A program made the position numbers and the translations under genes. The notes under the pieces were generated by a model. That model was not told where the DNA came from. It did not search any database and worked only from the letters and a program-made list of their open reading frames with translations. 64,000 nucleotides of DNA from assembly GCA_021234155.1 (NCBI GenBank), contig JAJEKV010000091.1, positions 1 to 64,000 of the forward strand, given 5' to 3'. Position 1 is the first letter of the stretch, and the number at the start of each line of letters is the position of its first letter. This DNA is from Isoetes taiwanensis. Lineage: Eukaryota; Streptophyta; Lycopodiopsida; Isoetales; Isoetaceae. Shown piece after piece: positions 45,958-58,945 of the stretch.

Positions 45958-48200
45958 TTTAAAGAGAATTCACATTAATGTCTTTGACAAGCAAAAAGAA
46001 AAGAGTATTACATGCGATACTCCACTCAATACCTTCTTGAAATTTGAAAGCCTGGATTCATATTTAGGACATGACCTTTGAAGTAATCAATAGCTTTTTC
46101 TAAGGAACTTCATAACCAAACAGATTATTTTGAGATTCTTATTACAATGACTGCAAGGATTCAAGCCTAAAATAGTTTGCTTGAGATATATGCATGCCTC
46201 ATGCGTTTGTAGCTCGATGGATAGAGCGCCCCTGCTTCCTAAGCGTATGAAGGTCACATGTTAGACCCATGTCTAATGCGTTTAAAGAGAATTCACATTA
46301 ACGTCTTTGACAAGCAAAAAGAAAAGAGTATTACATGATACTCCACGCAATACCTTCTTGAAATTTGAAAGCCTGGATTCGTATTTAGGACATGACCTTT
46401 GAAGTAATCAATAGCTTTTTCCAAGGAACTTCATCATCAAACAGATTATTTTGAGATTCTTATTACGATGACTGCAAGGATTTAAGCCTAAAATAGTTTG
46501 CTTGAGATATACGCATGCCTCATGCGTTTGTAGCTTAAAATGGGGATCTTTTCCCTGTTTCCTAAGCGAGGAAGGTCACATGTTCGACCCATGTCTAACG
46601 CGTTTAAAAAAGAATTCACATTAACGTCTTTTTGACAAGCAAAAAGAAAAAGTATTACATGTGATACTCCACTCAATACCTTCTTGAAATTTGAAAGAAA
46701 AATTAAAAGTGACAAGGAAAAAAGAAGAGTATTATATTTAGATATCCATCAATACCTTCTTGAAATTTGAAAAGGATTTAGGACATGACCTTTGAAGTAA
46801 TCAATAGCTTTTTCTAAGGAACTTCATAACCAAACAGATTATTTTGAGATTCTTATTAATGATGATGACGATGAAAAGGGATTTAAGCCTAAAATAGTTT
46901 GAGTTTTAAGATATACACATATCTCATGTTTGTAGCTCAAGTGGATAGAGCCGCCTGCTTGTTTAAGCGTAAGGTCACATGTTCAACCCATGTCTAACAG
47001 CTTAAAAAGAGAATTCACATTAACGTCTTTGACAAAAAAGAAAAGAGTATTACATGCGATACTCCACTCAATACCTTCTTGAAATTTGAAAGCCCGGATT
47101 CATATTTAGGACATGACCTTTGAAGTAATCAATAGCTTTTTCTAAGGAACTTCATAACCAAAAGATTTATTTTGAGATTCTTATTACGATGACCGCAAGG
47201 ATTTAAGCCTAAAAATAGTTTGCTTGAGATATATGCATATCATATCTCATGCGTTTGTAGCTCAGCAATGGATAGAGCCGCCTGTTTTTCCTAAGCGTAA
47301 GGTCACATGTTGACCCCATGTCTATGTCTTTAAAGAATTCACATTAACGTCTTTGACAAGCAAAAAGAAAAGAGTATTACATGCAATACTCCACTCAATA
47401 CCTTCTTGAAATTTGAAAGCCGGATTCATATTTAGGACATGACCTTTGAAGTAATCAATAGCTTTTTCTAAGGAACTTCATATAATCAAACAAAATTATT
47501 ATTTTGAGATTCTTATTACGATGATCGCAAGGATTTAAGCCTAAAATAGTTTGCTTGAGATATATGCATATCTCATTATGTTTGTAGCTCAGTGGATAGA
47601 GCCGCCCTTTTCCTAAGTAAAGGTCACATGTTCGACCCATGTCTAAACGTTTAAATTTAAAAAGAATTCACATTAACGTCTTCGACAAGCAAAAAGAAAA
47701 GAGTATTACATGCGATACTCCACTCAATACCTTCTTGAAATTTGAAAGCCTGGATTCATATTTAGGACATGACCTTTGAAGTAATCAATAGCTTTTTCCA
47801 AGGAACTTCATAATCAAAACGATTATTTTGAGATTCTTATTACGATGATCGCAAGGATTTAAGCCTAAAATAGTTTGCTTAAGATATATGCATGCCTCTC
47901 ATGCGTTTGTAAGTTGGATAGAGCGCCTGCTTTTCCTAAGCGTAGAAGGTCACATGTTCGACCCATGTCTAACGCTGCTTTAAAGAGAATTAACATTAAC
48001 GTCTTTGACAAGCAAAAAGAAAAGAGTATTACACATATACTCCACTCAATACCTTCTTGAAATTTGAAAGCCTGGATTCATATTTAGGACATGACCTTTG
48101 AAGTAATCAATAGCTTTTTTCTAAAGGAACTTCATAACCAAACAGAAATTATTTTGAGATTCTTATTACGATGATGCAAGGCTTTTAAGCCTAAAATAGT

Positions 48201-50850
48201 TTGCTTGAGATATATGCATGCCTCATGTGTTTGTAGCTCAATGGATAGAGCGTCCTGGCGGGAAAGCAAAAGGTCACATGTTCAATACCCATGTAGAACG
48301 CGTTCATGTAACTACAAGCAAAAAGAAAAGAGTATTATTTTTCTAAGGAACTCCACTCAATACCTTAAAATTTGAAATTTTGAGATTAATTTAGGACATT
48401 TTAGGCAAAGACCTTTGAAGTAATCAAAGCTTTTTCTAAGGACATAAATCTATGCTTAAGATATTTTGAGATTCTTATTCACGATGGATCCAAGGATTTA
48501 AGTTCAAAAGGACTTTAAATCATGCTTAGATATCATGCATGCCTAAAAGCTGGATAGAGCGTCAAAGGACATAAGGAAAAGGACATGTTCGAAGTTTAAA
48601 AAGAATTCACATTAACGTCTTTGACACAAAAAAAAGAAAAAGAGTATTACATGCGATACTCCACTCAATACCTTCTTGAAAAAGAAATTTTTAGGACATG
48701 ACCTTTGAAGTAATCAATAGCTTTTTTCTAAGGAACTTCATAAATCAAAAACAGATTATTTTTGTGAAGCAAAAGAAAAAGGGCATTACGATGACCGCAA
48801 GGATTTAAGCCTAAAATAGTTTGCTTGAGATATATGCATGCCCTCATGTAATTTGTAGCAAAATTGGATAGAGCCGTCTGATTTTTCAAGGGTAAGGTCA
48901 CATGTTCACCCATGTCTAACGCAATTTAAAGAGAATTCACATTAATGCCTTTGATTACAAGCAAAAAAAATCTTTTACATGAACAAAAAAGAAAAATTTG
49001 AAAGCCCGATAATTTAGGACATCACCTTTTCAATACCTTCTTGAAATTTGATTTTAAATTCGGATTATTTAGGACATGACCTTTGAAGTAATCAATAGCT
49101 TTTTCTAAGGAACTTCATAACCAAGACGATTATTTTGAGATTCTTAGAAAAGGCCATGGATAAGTTTAAAGCTTAAAAGGTTTTGTTTGAGATATATCTC
49201 ATGCCTCATGTGTTTGTAGCCCGGTGGATAAAGGATAGAGCGCCTATTTTTCAAAGCAAAAGGTCACATGTTGACCCATGTGTATGTAAATGACCTTGTC
49301 TAAGGAATTCAAAAAGAATTCACATTAACGCCTTTCAAGCAAAAGAAAAGAGTATTAAATGCATGCCATACTCCACTCAATACCTTCTTGAAATTTGAAA
49401 GCCCGATGGATTCATATTTAGGACATGACCTTTGAAGTAATCAATAGCTTTTTCTAAGGAACTTCATAAATCAAACATTATTTTGAGATTCTTATTACGA
49501 TGACCGCAAGGATTTAAGCCTAAAATAGTTTGCTTGAGATATATGCATGCCTCATGCGTTTGTAGCTCGATGGATGGAGCGTCTGTTTCAAAGCGCAAGG
49601 TCACATGTTCGACCCATGTCTAAAAACGGTTTAAAAAGAAAGAATTCACATTAACGCTTAAGCAAAAAGAAAAGAGTATTACATGATACTCCACTCAATA
49701 CCTTTCTTGAAATTTGAAAGCTTTGGATTCATATTTAGGACATGACCTTTGAAGTAATCAATAGCTTTTCAAAGGCTTTTTCATAATCAAACAGATTATT
49801 TTGAGATTCTTATTACGATGATTGCAAGGACTTAAGCCTAAAATAGTTTGCTTGAAGATATACATATCTCATGCATTTGTAGCTCAAATGGATAATTGCC
49901 CTGTTTCCTAAGGCGAAGGTCACATGTTCGACCCATGTCTAACGCGTTTAAAAAAAAAACATTTAACGCTTTTTGACAAGCAAAAAAAAAGAGTATTACA
50001 TGATACTCATTTCAATACCTTCTTGAAATTTGAAAACTTTATTTGGATTTGGATATGAGGACATGACCTTTGAAGTAATCAATAGCTTTAGGAAAGACTT
50101 TTGATTATTTTGAGATTCTTATTACGATGGCCCAAGATTTAAGCCTAAAAGAATTTTGGAAAATTAATGTCTTTGTTTGAAGAATTTGGAGTATTTAGAT
50201 GTTTCATTTGGTCACATACCTTTTCCCAAACTTTTTTAAAAAGAATGACATTAACGTCTTTAAAGCAAAAAGAAAAGAGTATTAGTTGCGATACTTTGAC
50301 CCTTTTTAGATTGAAATTTGTAAGGATTCATAATTTAGGACATGACCTTTGAAACAAATCAATAGCTTTTTTAAGGAACTTCATAACCAAACAGATTATT
50401 TTGAGATTCTTATTACGATGACTACAAGGACTTAAGCCTAAAAGACTATGCTTAAGATATACACATATGCCTCATGCATTTGTAGGAAAATGGATAGAGC
50501 CGCGTTTCCTAAAGATTCAATTCACATGTTTAAAGCGTTTAAAAAGAACCCATGTTGAAAGAAATTACATGCGATGTCCATTCAATACCTTCTTGAAAAG
50601 GATTCACATTTAGGACATGACCTTTGAAGTAATCAATAAATAAGGAACTTCAAAAAGAAAAATTATTTTGAGATTCTTATTACATAACCTGCAAGGATTT
50701 AAGCCTAAAATAGTTTGCTTGAATACCATGCCTCGTTTGTAGAAATTTTGAGATTCACATTTAGGACATGTCCTTTGAAGTTTAAATAGCTTTTTTCAAG
50801 GAACTTCATAACCAAAAAGATTATTTTGAGATTCTTATTACGATGAATGC
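48201..50850. repeat. Degenerate satellite
   Basis: Monomers can be followed with interruptions; tRNA segments near 48,220, 48,845, 49,205, 49,556 and 49,870 are all broken. 50,030-50,330 and 50,500-50,760 are scrambled. No gene was seen. Confidence 0.65.
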
Positions 50851-51215
50851 AAGGATTTAAGCCTAAAATAGTTTGCTTTGAGATATATGCATGCCTCATG
50901 CGTTTGTAGCTCGATGGATAGAGTTTGTTTCCTAAGCAGAAGGTCACATGTTCGACCCATGTCTAACGCGTTTAAAAAGAATTCACATTAACGTCTTTGA
51001 CAAGCAAAAAGAAAAGAGTATTACATGCGATACTCCACTCAATACCTTCTTGAAATTTGAAAGCCTGGATTCATATTTAGGACATGACCTTTGAAGTAAT
51101 CAATAGCTTTTTCTAAGGAACTTCATAACCAAACAGATTATTTTGAGATTCTTATTACGATGACTGCAAGGATTTAAGCCTAAAATAGTTTGCTTGAGAT
51201 ATATGCATGCCTCAT

Positions 51216-51288
51216 GTGTTTGTAGCTCAGTGGATAGAGCGTCTGTTTCCTAAGCAGAAGGTCACATGTTCGACCCATGTCTAACGTG
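51216..51288 (+). tRNA. tRNA-Arg-CCT: tRNA-Arg (CCU), GTG-acceptor variant
   Basis: C2 and C72 are both T, so two acceptor pairs are wobble (G1-U72, U2-G71). The rest matches the reference. A-type flank; followed by a B-type unit. Confidence 0.75.
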
Positions 51289-51529
51289 TTTAAAAAGAAT
51301 TCACATTAATGTCTTTGACAAGCAAAAAGAAAAGATTATTACATACGATACTCCACTCAATACCTTCTTGAAATTTGAAAGCCTGGATTCATATTTGGAT
51401 TCATATTTAGTAATCAATAGCTTTTTCCAAGGAACTTCATAATCAAACAGATTATTTTGAGATTCTTATTACGATGACTGCAAGGACTTAAGCCTAAAAG
51501 ACTATGCTTAAGATATACATATATCTCAT

Positions 51530-51602
51530 GCGTTTGTAGCTCAGTGGATAGAGCGTCTGTTTCCTAAGCAGAAGGTCACATGTTCGACCCATGTCTAACG
51601 CG
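51530..51602 (+). tRNA. tRNA-Arg-CCT: tRNA-Arg (CCU), intact, B-type flank
   Basis: Letter-identical to the reference tRNA, preceded by ACATATATCTC. Confidence 0.92.
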
Positions 51603-51800
51603 TTTAAAAAGAATTCACATTAACGTCTTTGACAAGCAAAAAGAAAAGAGTATTACATGCGATACTCCACTCAATACCTTCTTGAAATTTGAAAGCCTGG
51701 ATTCGTATTTAGGACATGACCTTTGAAGTAATCAATAGCTTTTTCTAAGGAACTTCATAACCAAACAGATTATTTTGAGATTCTTATTACGATAGATTTA

Positions 51801-52620
51801 TCAAGGATTTAAGCCTAAAATAGTTCCACTTCAAGATATATGCATGCCTCATGCGTTTGTAGCTAACTGGATAGAGCCCTTCCTTCTTCACAAGAAAGCC
51901 CCCACAAAATGATGCAAAGACATCAAAAGATATCAATCGGAGGGCTTCTTTTAAGAATTTAGGGTGGCAAAAAGAAAAGCGGATACAAATAATATTGAAA
52001 CTCAATACGTTCTTGAAATTTGAAAGCCTGAAAAGACCCATGACCATGAAGTAATCAATAAGGAATACATATACCAAATCTCATTATTTTGAGATTCTTT
52101 TTGAGTGTCAAGGTTTAAAAGCAAAAATAAAAAAATATATTCAAGACTTGGAACAAATGGTTCCATCTTGGAACAAGTTTATTGATTTCATAAATTCTTT
52201 GAAATTTGAAAGTATTTAGGAAGCCCTAAAGATTCATATCTGTAAGATTTCAAGATTTTGAAATGACATTTGTTTTTTCCTTCCTAGTCTCAATAGCTTT
52301 TTCAAAATATGTTGATAAGTTTATTCGATTTTTGATTTTGGAGATTCTTACATTTTCAATATTACTACTTGGAAAGGATAGTTTAAGGGCTTCTTAAAAT
52401 TTGAAAACTTGTATAATCAAACACAAAATCTTTTTAATGAGATTCTCAAAAAGGATAATTTGAAAGAATCAAAAGATTTTTGAGATTCTTAAAAGATCAA
52501 GGACTTAAGATTTATAAGATTTTATGGTTACTTGATCTTTGTAATCAAAAAGGGACTAGCAAAATTGGATTGAAGTGTTTTCCTTTGGAGGTGTGGCATT
52601 GTCGCGGATCTGGAAAGGTC
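51801..52620. repeat. Degenerate satellite island
   Basis: The monomer decays after AGCTAACTGG near 51,862. An AT-rich stretch with isolated satellite words follows until GGTCACATGTTC near 52,616. No gene recognised; a minus-strand frame at 51,787-52,077 has no motif. Confidence 0.55.
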
Positions 52621-53209
52621 ACATGTTCTTGACCCATGTCTAACCAAAGGGCTTTAAAGAGAATTCACATTAACGTTTTGACAAGCAAAAAGAAAAGAGT
52701 ATTACATATACTCCACTCAATACCTTCTTGAAATTTGAAATTCGGATTATTTAGGACATGACTGCCTTTGAAGTAATCAATAGCTTTTTCTAAGGAACTT
52801 CATAACCAAACAGATTATTTTGAGATTCTTATTACGATGACTGCAAGGATTTAAGCCTAAAATAGTTTGCTTGAGATATACACATGCCTCATGCGTTTGT
52901 AGCTCAGTGGATAGAGCCTCGCTTTTAAGTAAGAAGGTCACATGTTCGACCCATGTCTAACGCGTTTAAAAAGAATTCACATTAACGTCTTTGACAAGCA
53001 AAAAGAAAAGAGTATTACATGCGATACTCCACTCAATACCTTCTTGAAATTTGAAAGCCTGGATTCGTATTTAGGACATGACCTTTGAAGTAATCAATAG
53101 CTTTTTCTAAGGAACTTCATAACCAAACAGATTATTTTGAGATTCTTATTACGATGACTGCAAGGATTTAAGCCTAAAATAGTTTGCTTGAGATATATGC
53201 ATGCCTCAT

Positions 53210-53282
53210 GTGTTTGTAGCTCAGTGGATAGAGCGTCTGTTTCCTAAGCAGAAGGTCATATGTTCGACCCATGTCTAACGCG
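53210..53282 (+). tRNA. tRNA-Arg-CCT: tRNA-Arg (CCU), GTG-acceptor variant
   Basis: C2 is T and C50 is T (ATATG in the T stem). Both become wobble pairs; the T loop TTCGACC is kept. Confidence 0.75.
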
Positions 53283-53527
53283 TTTAAAGAGAATTCACAT
53301 TAATGTCTTTGACAAGCAAAAAGAAAAGATTATTACATACGATACTCCACTCAATACCTTCTTGAAATTTGAAAGCCTGGATTCATATTTAGGACATGAC
53401 CTTTGAAGTAATCAATAGCTTTTTCTAAGGAACTTCATAACCAAACAGATTATTTTGAGATTCTTATTACGATGACTGCAAGGATTTAAGCCTAAAATAG
53501 TTTGCTTGAGATATACGCATGCCTCAT

Positions 53528-53600
53528 GCGTTTGTAGCTCAGTGGATAGAGCCTCTGTTTCCTAAGCAAAAGGTCACATGTTCGACCCATGTCTAACGCG
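53528..53600 (+). tRNA. tRNA-Arg-CCT: tRNA-Arg (CCU), anticodon-stem mismatch
   Basis: G26 is C and G42 is A, leaving C28-A42 unpaired. It otherwise matches the reference. The same pair of changes recurs at 60389. Confidence 0.65.
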
Positions 53601-54177
53601 TTTAAAAAGAATTCACATTAACGTCTTTGACAAGCAAAAAGAAAAGAGTATTACATGCGATACTCCACTCAATACCTTCTTGAAATTTGAAAGCCTTGAT
53701 TCGTATTTAGGACATGACCTTTGAAGTAATCAATAGCTTTTTCTAAGGAACTTCATAACCAAACAAATTATTTTGAGATTCTTATTACGATGACTGCAAG
53801 GATTTAAGCCTAAAATAGTTTGCTTGAGATATATGCATGCCTCATGAGTTTGTAGCTTAGTGGATAGAGCCGCCTGTTTCCTAGAAGGTCACATGTTCGA
53901 CCCATGTCTAACGCGTTTAAAAAGAATTCACATTAACGTCTTTGACAAGCAAAAAGAAAAGAGTATTACATGCGATACTCCACTCAATACCTTCTTGAAA
54001 TTTGAAAGCCTGGATTCATATTTAGGACATGACCTTTGAAGTAATCAATCCTTTGAAGTAATCAATAGCTTTTTCTAAGGAACTTCATAACCAAACAGAT
54101 TATTTTGAGATTCTTATTACGATGACTGCAAGGATTTAAGCCTAAAATAGTTTGCTTGAGATATATGCATGCCTCAT

Positions 54178-54250
54178 GTGTTTGTAGCTCAGTGGATAGA
54201 GCGTCTGTTTCCTAAGCAGAAGGTCACATGTTCGACCCATGTCTAACGCG
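54178..54250 (+). tRNA. tRNA-Arg-CCT: tRNA-Arg (CCU), GTG-acceptor variant
   Basis: Only C2 to T differs from the reference. The spacer just upstream carries a 15-bp duplication (CCTTTGAAGTAATCA) near 54,035-54,065. Confidence 0.82.
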
Positions 54251-54496
54251 TTTAAAAAGAATTCACATTAACGTCTTTGACAAGCAAAAAGAAAAGAGTA
54301 TTACATTATACTCCACTCAATACCTTCTTGAAATTTGAAAGCCTGGATTCATATTTAGGACATGACCTTTGAAGTAATCAATAGCTTTTTTCTAAGGAAC
54401 TTCATAACCAAACAGATTATTTTGAGATTCTTATTACGATGATGACGCAAGGATTTAAGCCTAAAATAGTTTGCTTGAGATATATGCATGCCTCAT

Positions 54497-54569
54497 GTGT
54501 TTGTAGCTCAGTGGATAGAGCGTCTGTTTCCTAAGCAGAAGGTCACATGTTTGACCCATGAATAACGCA
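54497..54569 (+). pseudogene. tRNA-Arg (CCU) copy with broken T arm
   Basis: GTG acceptor, T loop TTTGACC, and CATGAATAACGCA at the 3' end, giving an A49-A65 mismatch and a changed acceptor base. Anticodon and D arms are intact. Confidence 0.55.
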
Positions 54570-54815
54570 TTTAAAGAGCATTCAAATTAACGTCTTTGAC
54601 AAGCAAAAAGAAAAGAGTATTACATGCGATACTCCACTCAATACCTTCTTGAAATTTGAAAGCCTGGATTCGTATTTAGGACATGACCTTTGAAGTAATC
54701 AATAGCTTTTTCCAAGGAACTTCATAATCAAACAGTTATTATTTGAGATTCTTATTACGATGACTGCAAGGACTTAAGCCTAAAAGACTGTGCTTAAGAT
54801 ATACACATATCTCAT

Positions 54816-54888
54816 GTGTTTGTAGCTCAGTGGATAGAGCGTCTGTTTCCTAAGCAGAAGGTCACATGTTCGACCCATGTCTAACGCG
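54816..54888 (+). tRNA. tRNA-Arg-CCT: tRNA-Arg (CCU), GTG acceptor with B-type flank
   Basis: C2 is T; all else matches the reference. It is unusual in joining the GTG acceptor, normally found with A-type flanks, to a B-type flank. Confidence 0.8.
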
Positions 54889-55783
54889 TTTAAAAAAGAA
54901 TTCACATTAACGTCTTTGACAAGCAAAAAGAAAAGAGTATTACATGCGATACTCCACTCAATACCTTCTTGAAATTTGAAAGCCCGGATTCATATTTAGG
55001 ACATGACCTTTGAAAGTAATCAATAGCTTTTTCAAGGAACTTCATAAGCTTTTTCAAACCAAACAGATTATTTTGAGATTCTTATTACGATGACCGCAAG
55101 GATTTAAGCCTAAAATAGTTTGCTTGAGATATATATGCATGCCTCATGCGTTTGTAGCTCGATGGATAGAGCCGTCTGTTTCCTAAGCAGAAGGTCACAT
55201 GTTCGACCCATGTCTAACGCGTTTAAAGAGAATTCACATTAACGTCTTTGACAAGCAAAAAGAAAAGAGTATTACATGCGATACTCCACTCAATACCTTC
55301 TTGAAATTTGAAAGCCTGGATTCATATTTAGGACATGACCTTTGAAGTAATCAATAATAGCTTTTTCTAAGGAACTTCATAACCAAACAGATTATTTTGA
55401 GATTCTTATTACGATGACAGCAAGGATTTAAGCCTAAAATAGTTTGCTTGAGATATAAGCATGCCTCATGTTTGTAGCTCAAATGGATAGAGCGTTTGTT
55501 TCCCTAAGTAAGGTCACATGTTCGACCCATGTCTAACGCGTTTAAAGAGAATTCACATTAACGTCTTTGACAAGCAAAAAGAAAAGAGTATTACATGCGA
55601 TACTCCACTCAATACCTTCTTGAAATTTGAAAGCCTGGATTCATATTTAGGACATGACCTTTGAAGTAATCAATAGCTTTTTCCAAGGAACTTTATAATC
55701 AAACAGATTATTTTGAGATTCTTATTTGATGACGCAAGGATTTAAGCCTAAAATAGTTTGCTTGAGATATATGCATGCCTCAT

Positions 55784-55856
55784 GTGTTTGTAGCTCAGTG
55801 GATAGAGCGTCTGTTTCCTAAGCAGAAGGTCACATGTTCGACCCATGTCTAACGCG
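55784..55856 (+). tRNA. tRNA-Arg-CCT: tRNA-Arg (CCU), GTG-acceptor variant
   Basis: Only C2 to T differs. It is followed 318 bp later by a B-type unit. Confidence 0.82.
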
Positions 55857-56101
55857 TTTAAAGAGAATTCACATTAATGTCTTTGACAAGCAAAAAGAAA
55901 AGATTATTACATGCGATACTCCACTCAATACCTTCTTGAAATTTGAAAGCCTGGATTCATATTTAGGACATGACCTTTGAAGTAATCAATAGCTTTTTCC
56001 AAGGAACTGTATAATCAAACAGATTATGTTGAGATTCTTATTACGATGACTGCAAGGACTTAAGCCTAAAAGACTATGCTTAAGATATACATATATCTCA
56101 T

Positions 56102-56174
56102 GCGTTTGTAGCTCAGTGGATAGAGCGTCTGTTTCCTAAGCAGAAGGTCACATGTTTGACCCATGTCTAACGCG
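56102..56174 (+). tRNA. tRNA-Arg-CCT: tRNA-Arg (CCU), T-loop variant
   Basis: T loop TTTGACC (C56 to T, within the B box). Otherwise identical to the reference; B-type flank. Confidence 0.75.
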
Positions 56175-56398
56175 TTTAAAGAGAATTCACATCGACGTCT
56201 TTGACAAGCAAAAAGAAAAGAGTATTACATGCGATACTCCACTCAATACCTTCTTGAAACTTGGACATGACCTTTGAAGTAATCAATAGCGTTTTCTAAG
56301 GAACTTCATAACCAAACAGATTATTTTGAGATTCTTATTACGATGACTGCAAGGATTTAAGCCTAAAATAGTTTGCTTGAGATATATGCATGCCTCAT

Positions 56399-56471
56399 GC
56401 GTTTGTAGCTCAGTGGATAGAGCGTCTGTTTCCTAAGCAGAAGGTCACATGTTCGACCCATGTCTAACGCG
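56399..56471 (+). tRNA. tRNA-Arg-CCT: tRNA-Arg (CCU), intact
   Basis: Letter-identical to the reference tRNA; A-type flank. The unit is shortened after CTTCTTGAAAC. Confidence 0.92.
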
Positions 56472-56723
56472 TTTAAAAGAGAATTCACATTAACGTCTTT
56501 TGAAGCAAAAAAAGAAAAGAGTATTACATGAGATACTCCACTCAATACCTTCTTGAAATTTGAAAGCCTGGATTGGATTCATATTTAGGACATGACCTTT
56601 GAAGTAATCAATAGCTTTTTCTAAGGAACTTCATAACCAAACAGATTATTTTGAGATTCTTATTACGATGACTGCAAGGATTTAAGCCTAAAATAGTTTG
56701 CTTGAGATATATGCATGCCTCAT

Positions 56724-56796
56724 GTGTTTGTAGCTCAGTGGATAGAGCGTCTGTTTCCTAAGCAGAAGGTCACATGTTTGACCCATGTCTAACGCG
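56724..56796 (+). tRNA. tRNA-Arg-CCT: tRNA-Arg (CCU), GTG acceptor, T-loop variant
   Basis: C2 is T and the T loop is TTTGACC. All stems pair. Confidence 0.7.
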
Positions 56797-57365
56797 TTTA
56801 AAAAGAATTCACATTAACGTCTTTGACAAGCAAAAAGAAAAGAGTATTACATACGATACTCCACTCAATACCTTCTTGAAATTTGAAAGCCTGGATTCAT
56901 ATTTAGGACATGACCTTTGAAGTAATCAATAGCTTTTTTAAGGAACTTCATAACCAAACCAAAAAGATTATTTTGAGATTCTTATTACGATGACCGCAAG
57001 GATTTAAGCCTAAAAGAGTTTGCTTAAGATATATGCACATATCTCATGTGTTTGTAGCTCAATGGATAGAGCGATTTCCTAAGCGAAGGTCACATGTTCG
57101 ACCCATGTCTAACGCGTTTAAAAAGAATTCACATTAAAGTCTTTGACAACAAAAAAAAAAAAAGATTATTACATACGATACTCCACTCAATACCTTCTTG
57201 AAATTTGAAAAAACGGATTCATATTTAGGACATGACCTTTGAAGTAATCAATAGCTTTTTCTAAGGAACTTCATAACCAAACAGATTATTTTGAGATTCT
57301 TATTACGATGACTGCAAGGAATTAAGCCTAAAAAATAGTTTGCTTGAGATATATGCATGCCTCAT

Positions 57366-57438
57366 GTGTTTGTAGCTCAGTGGATAGAGCGTCTGTTTCC
57401 TAAGCAGAAGGTCATATGTTTGACCCATGTCTAACGCG
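57366..57438 (+). tRNA. tRNA-Arg-CCT: tRNA-Arg (CCU), three changes
   Basis: C2 is T, C50 is T and the T loop is TTTGACC, the same set as at 44226. All stems pair with wobbles. Confidence 0.65.
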
Positions 57439-58355
57439 TTTAAAGAGAATTCACATTAATGTCTTTGACAAGAAAAAAGAAAAGATTATTACATACGATA
57501 CTCCACTCAATACCTTCTTGAAATTTGAAAGCCTGGATTCATATTTAGGACATGACCTTTGAAGTAATCAATAGCTTTTTCCAAGGAACTTCATAATCAA
57601 ACAGATTATTTTGAGATTCTTATTACGATGACTGCAAGGACTTAAGCCTAAAAGACTATGCTTAAGATATACACATATCTCATGCATTTGTAGCTCAAAT
57701 GGATAGAATTTCCAAAGAGGAAGGTCACATGTTCGACCCATGTCTAACGCTTATGTTAACCATGTTTAAAAAGAATTCACATTAACGTCTTTGACAAGCA
57801 AAAAGAAAAGAGTATTACATGTGATACTCCACTCAATACCTTCTTGAAATTTGAAAGCCTGGATTCATATTTAGGACATGACCTTTGAAGTAATCAATAG
57901 CTTTTTCTAAGGAACTTCATAACCAAAGATTATTTTGAGATTATTATTTTGAGATTCTTATTACGATGACGCAAGGATTTAATCAAAAAAGTTTGCTTGA
58001 GATATATGCATGCCTCATGCAAGGATTTGTAGTTTGCTTGCTGGATAGAGCCTCCGTTTGTAGCTTGGATAAGTTTGTAATAAGGTCACATGTTAAACCC
58101 ATGTCTAACGCTTTAAAAGAATTCACATTAACGTCTTTGACAAGCAAAAAGAAAAGAGTATTACATGCGATACTCCACTCAATACCTTCTTGAAATTTGA
58201 AAGCCTGGATTCATATTTAGGACATGACCTTTGAAGTAATCAATAGCTTTTTCTAAGGAACTTCATAACCAAACAGATTATTTTGAGATTCTTATTACGA
58301 TGACTGCAAGGATTTAAGCCTAAAATAGTTTGCTTGAGATATATGCATGCCTCAT

Positions 58356-58428
58356 GTGTTTGTAGCTCAGTGGATAGAGCGTCTGTTTCCTAAGCAGAAG
58401 GTCATATGTTCGACCCATGTCTAACGCG
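58356..58428 (+). tRNA. tRNA-Arg-CCT: tRNA-Arg (CCU), GTG-acceptor variant
   Basis: C2 is T and C50 is T, as at 53210. Followed by a B-type unit with the duplicated GGATTCATATTT word. Confidence 0.75.
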
Positions 58429-58684
58429 TTAAAGAGAATTCACATTAATGTCTTTGACAAGCAAAAAGAAAAGATTATTACATACGATACTCCACTCAAT
58501 ACCTTCTTGAAATTTGAAGGCCTGGATTCATATTTGGATTCATATTTAGGACATGACCTTTGAAGTAATCAATAGCTTTTTCCAAGGAACTTTATAATCA
58601 AACAGATTATGTTGAGATTCTTATTACGATGACTGCAAGGACTTAAGCCTAAAAGATTATGCTTAAGATATACATATATCTCAT

Positions 58685-58757
58685 GCGTTTGTAGCTCAGT
58701 GGATAGAGCGTCTGTTTCCTAAGCAGAAGGTCACATGTTCGACCCATGTCTAATGCG
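58685..58757 (+). tRNA. tRNA-Arg-CCT: tRNA-Arg (CCU), near-identical, B-type flank
   Basis: C70 is T (G-U wobble). The rest equals the reference. Confidence 0.88.
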
Positions 58758-58945
58758 TTTAAAAAGAATTCACATTAACGTCTTTGACAAGCAAAAAGAA
58801 AAGAGTATTACATGCGATACTCCACTCAATACCTTCTTGAAATTTGAAAGCCTGGATTCATATTTAGGACATGACCTTTGAAGTAATCAATAGCTTTTTC
58901 TAAGGAACTTCATAACCAAAAAAGATTATTTTGAGATTCTTAGGA

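Larger units (their letters stand above)
41810..48200 (+). repeat. tRNA-Arg satellite array, mixed quality
   Basis: About 20 monomers. Near-intact tRNAs lie at 42588, 44226 and 45885. Others are disrupted, often as GCTGGATAGAGC with a CG-rich anticodon arm and GCGTAAGG (44,885-47,300). A compressed scrambled unit lies at 43,600-43,740. Confidence 0.85.
50851..51800 (+). repeat. tRNA-Arg satellite array, good copies
   Basis: Three monomers with tRNAs near 50,900 (damaged), 51216 and 51530. The spacer at 51,385-51,409 has the duplicated word GGATTCATATTTGGATTC and a following deletion. Confidence 0.88.
52621..58945 (+). repeat. tRNA-Arg satellite array, mostly good copies
   Basis: About 20 monomers with the densest run of foldable tRNAs in the window. 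A-type units with a GTG acceptor are repeatedly followed by B-type units (54497/54816, 55784/56102, 58356/58685). Confidence 0.92.
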
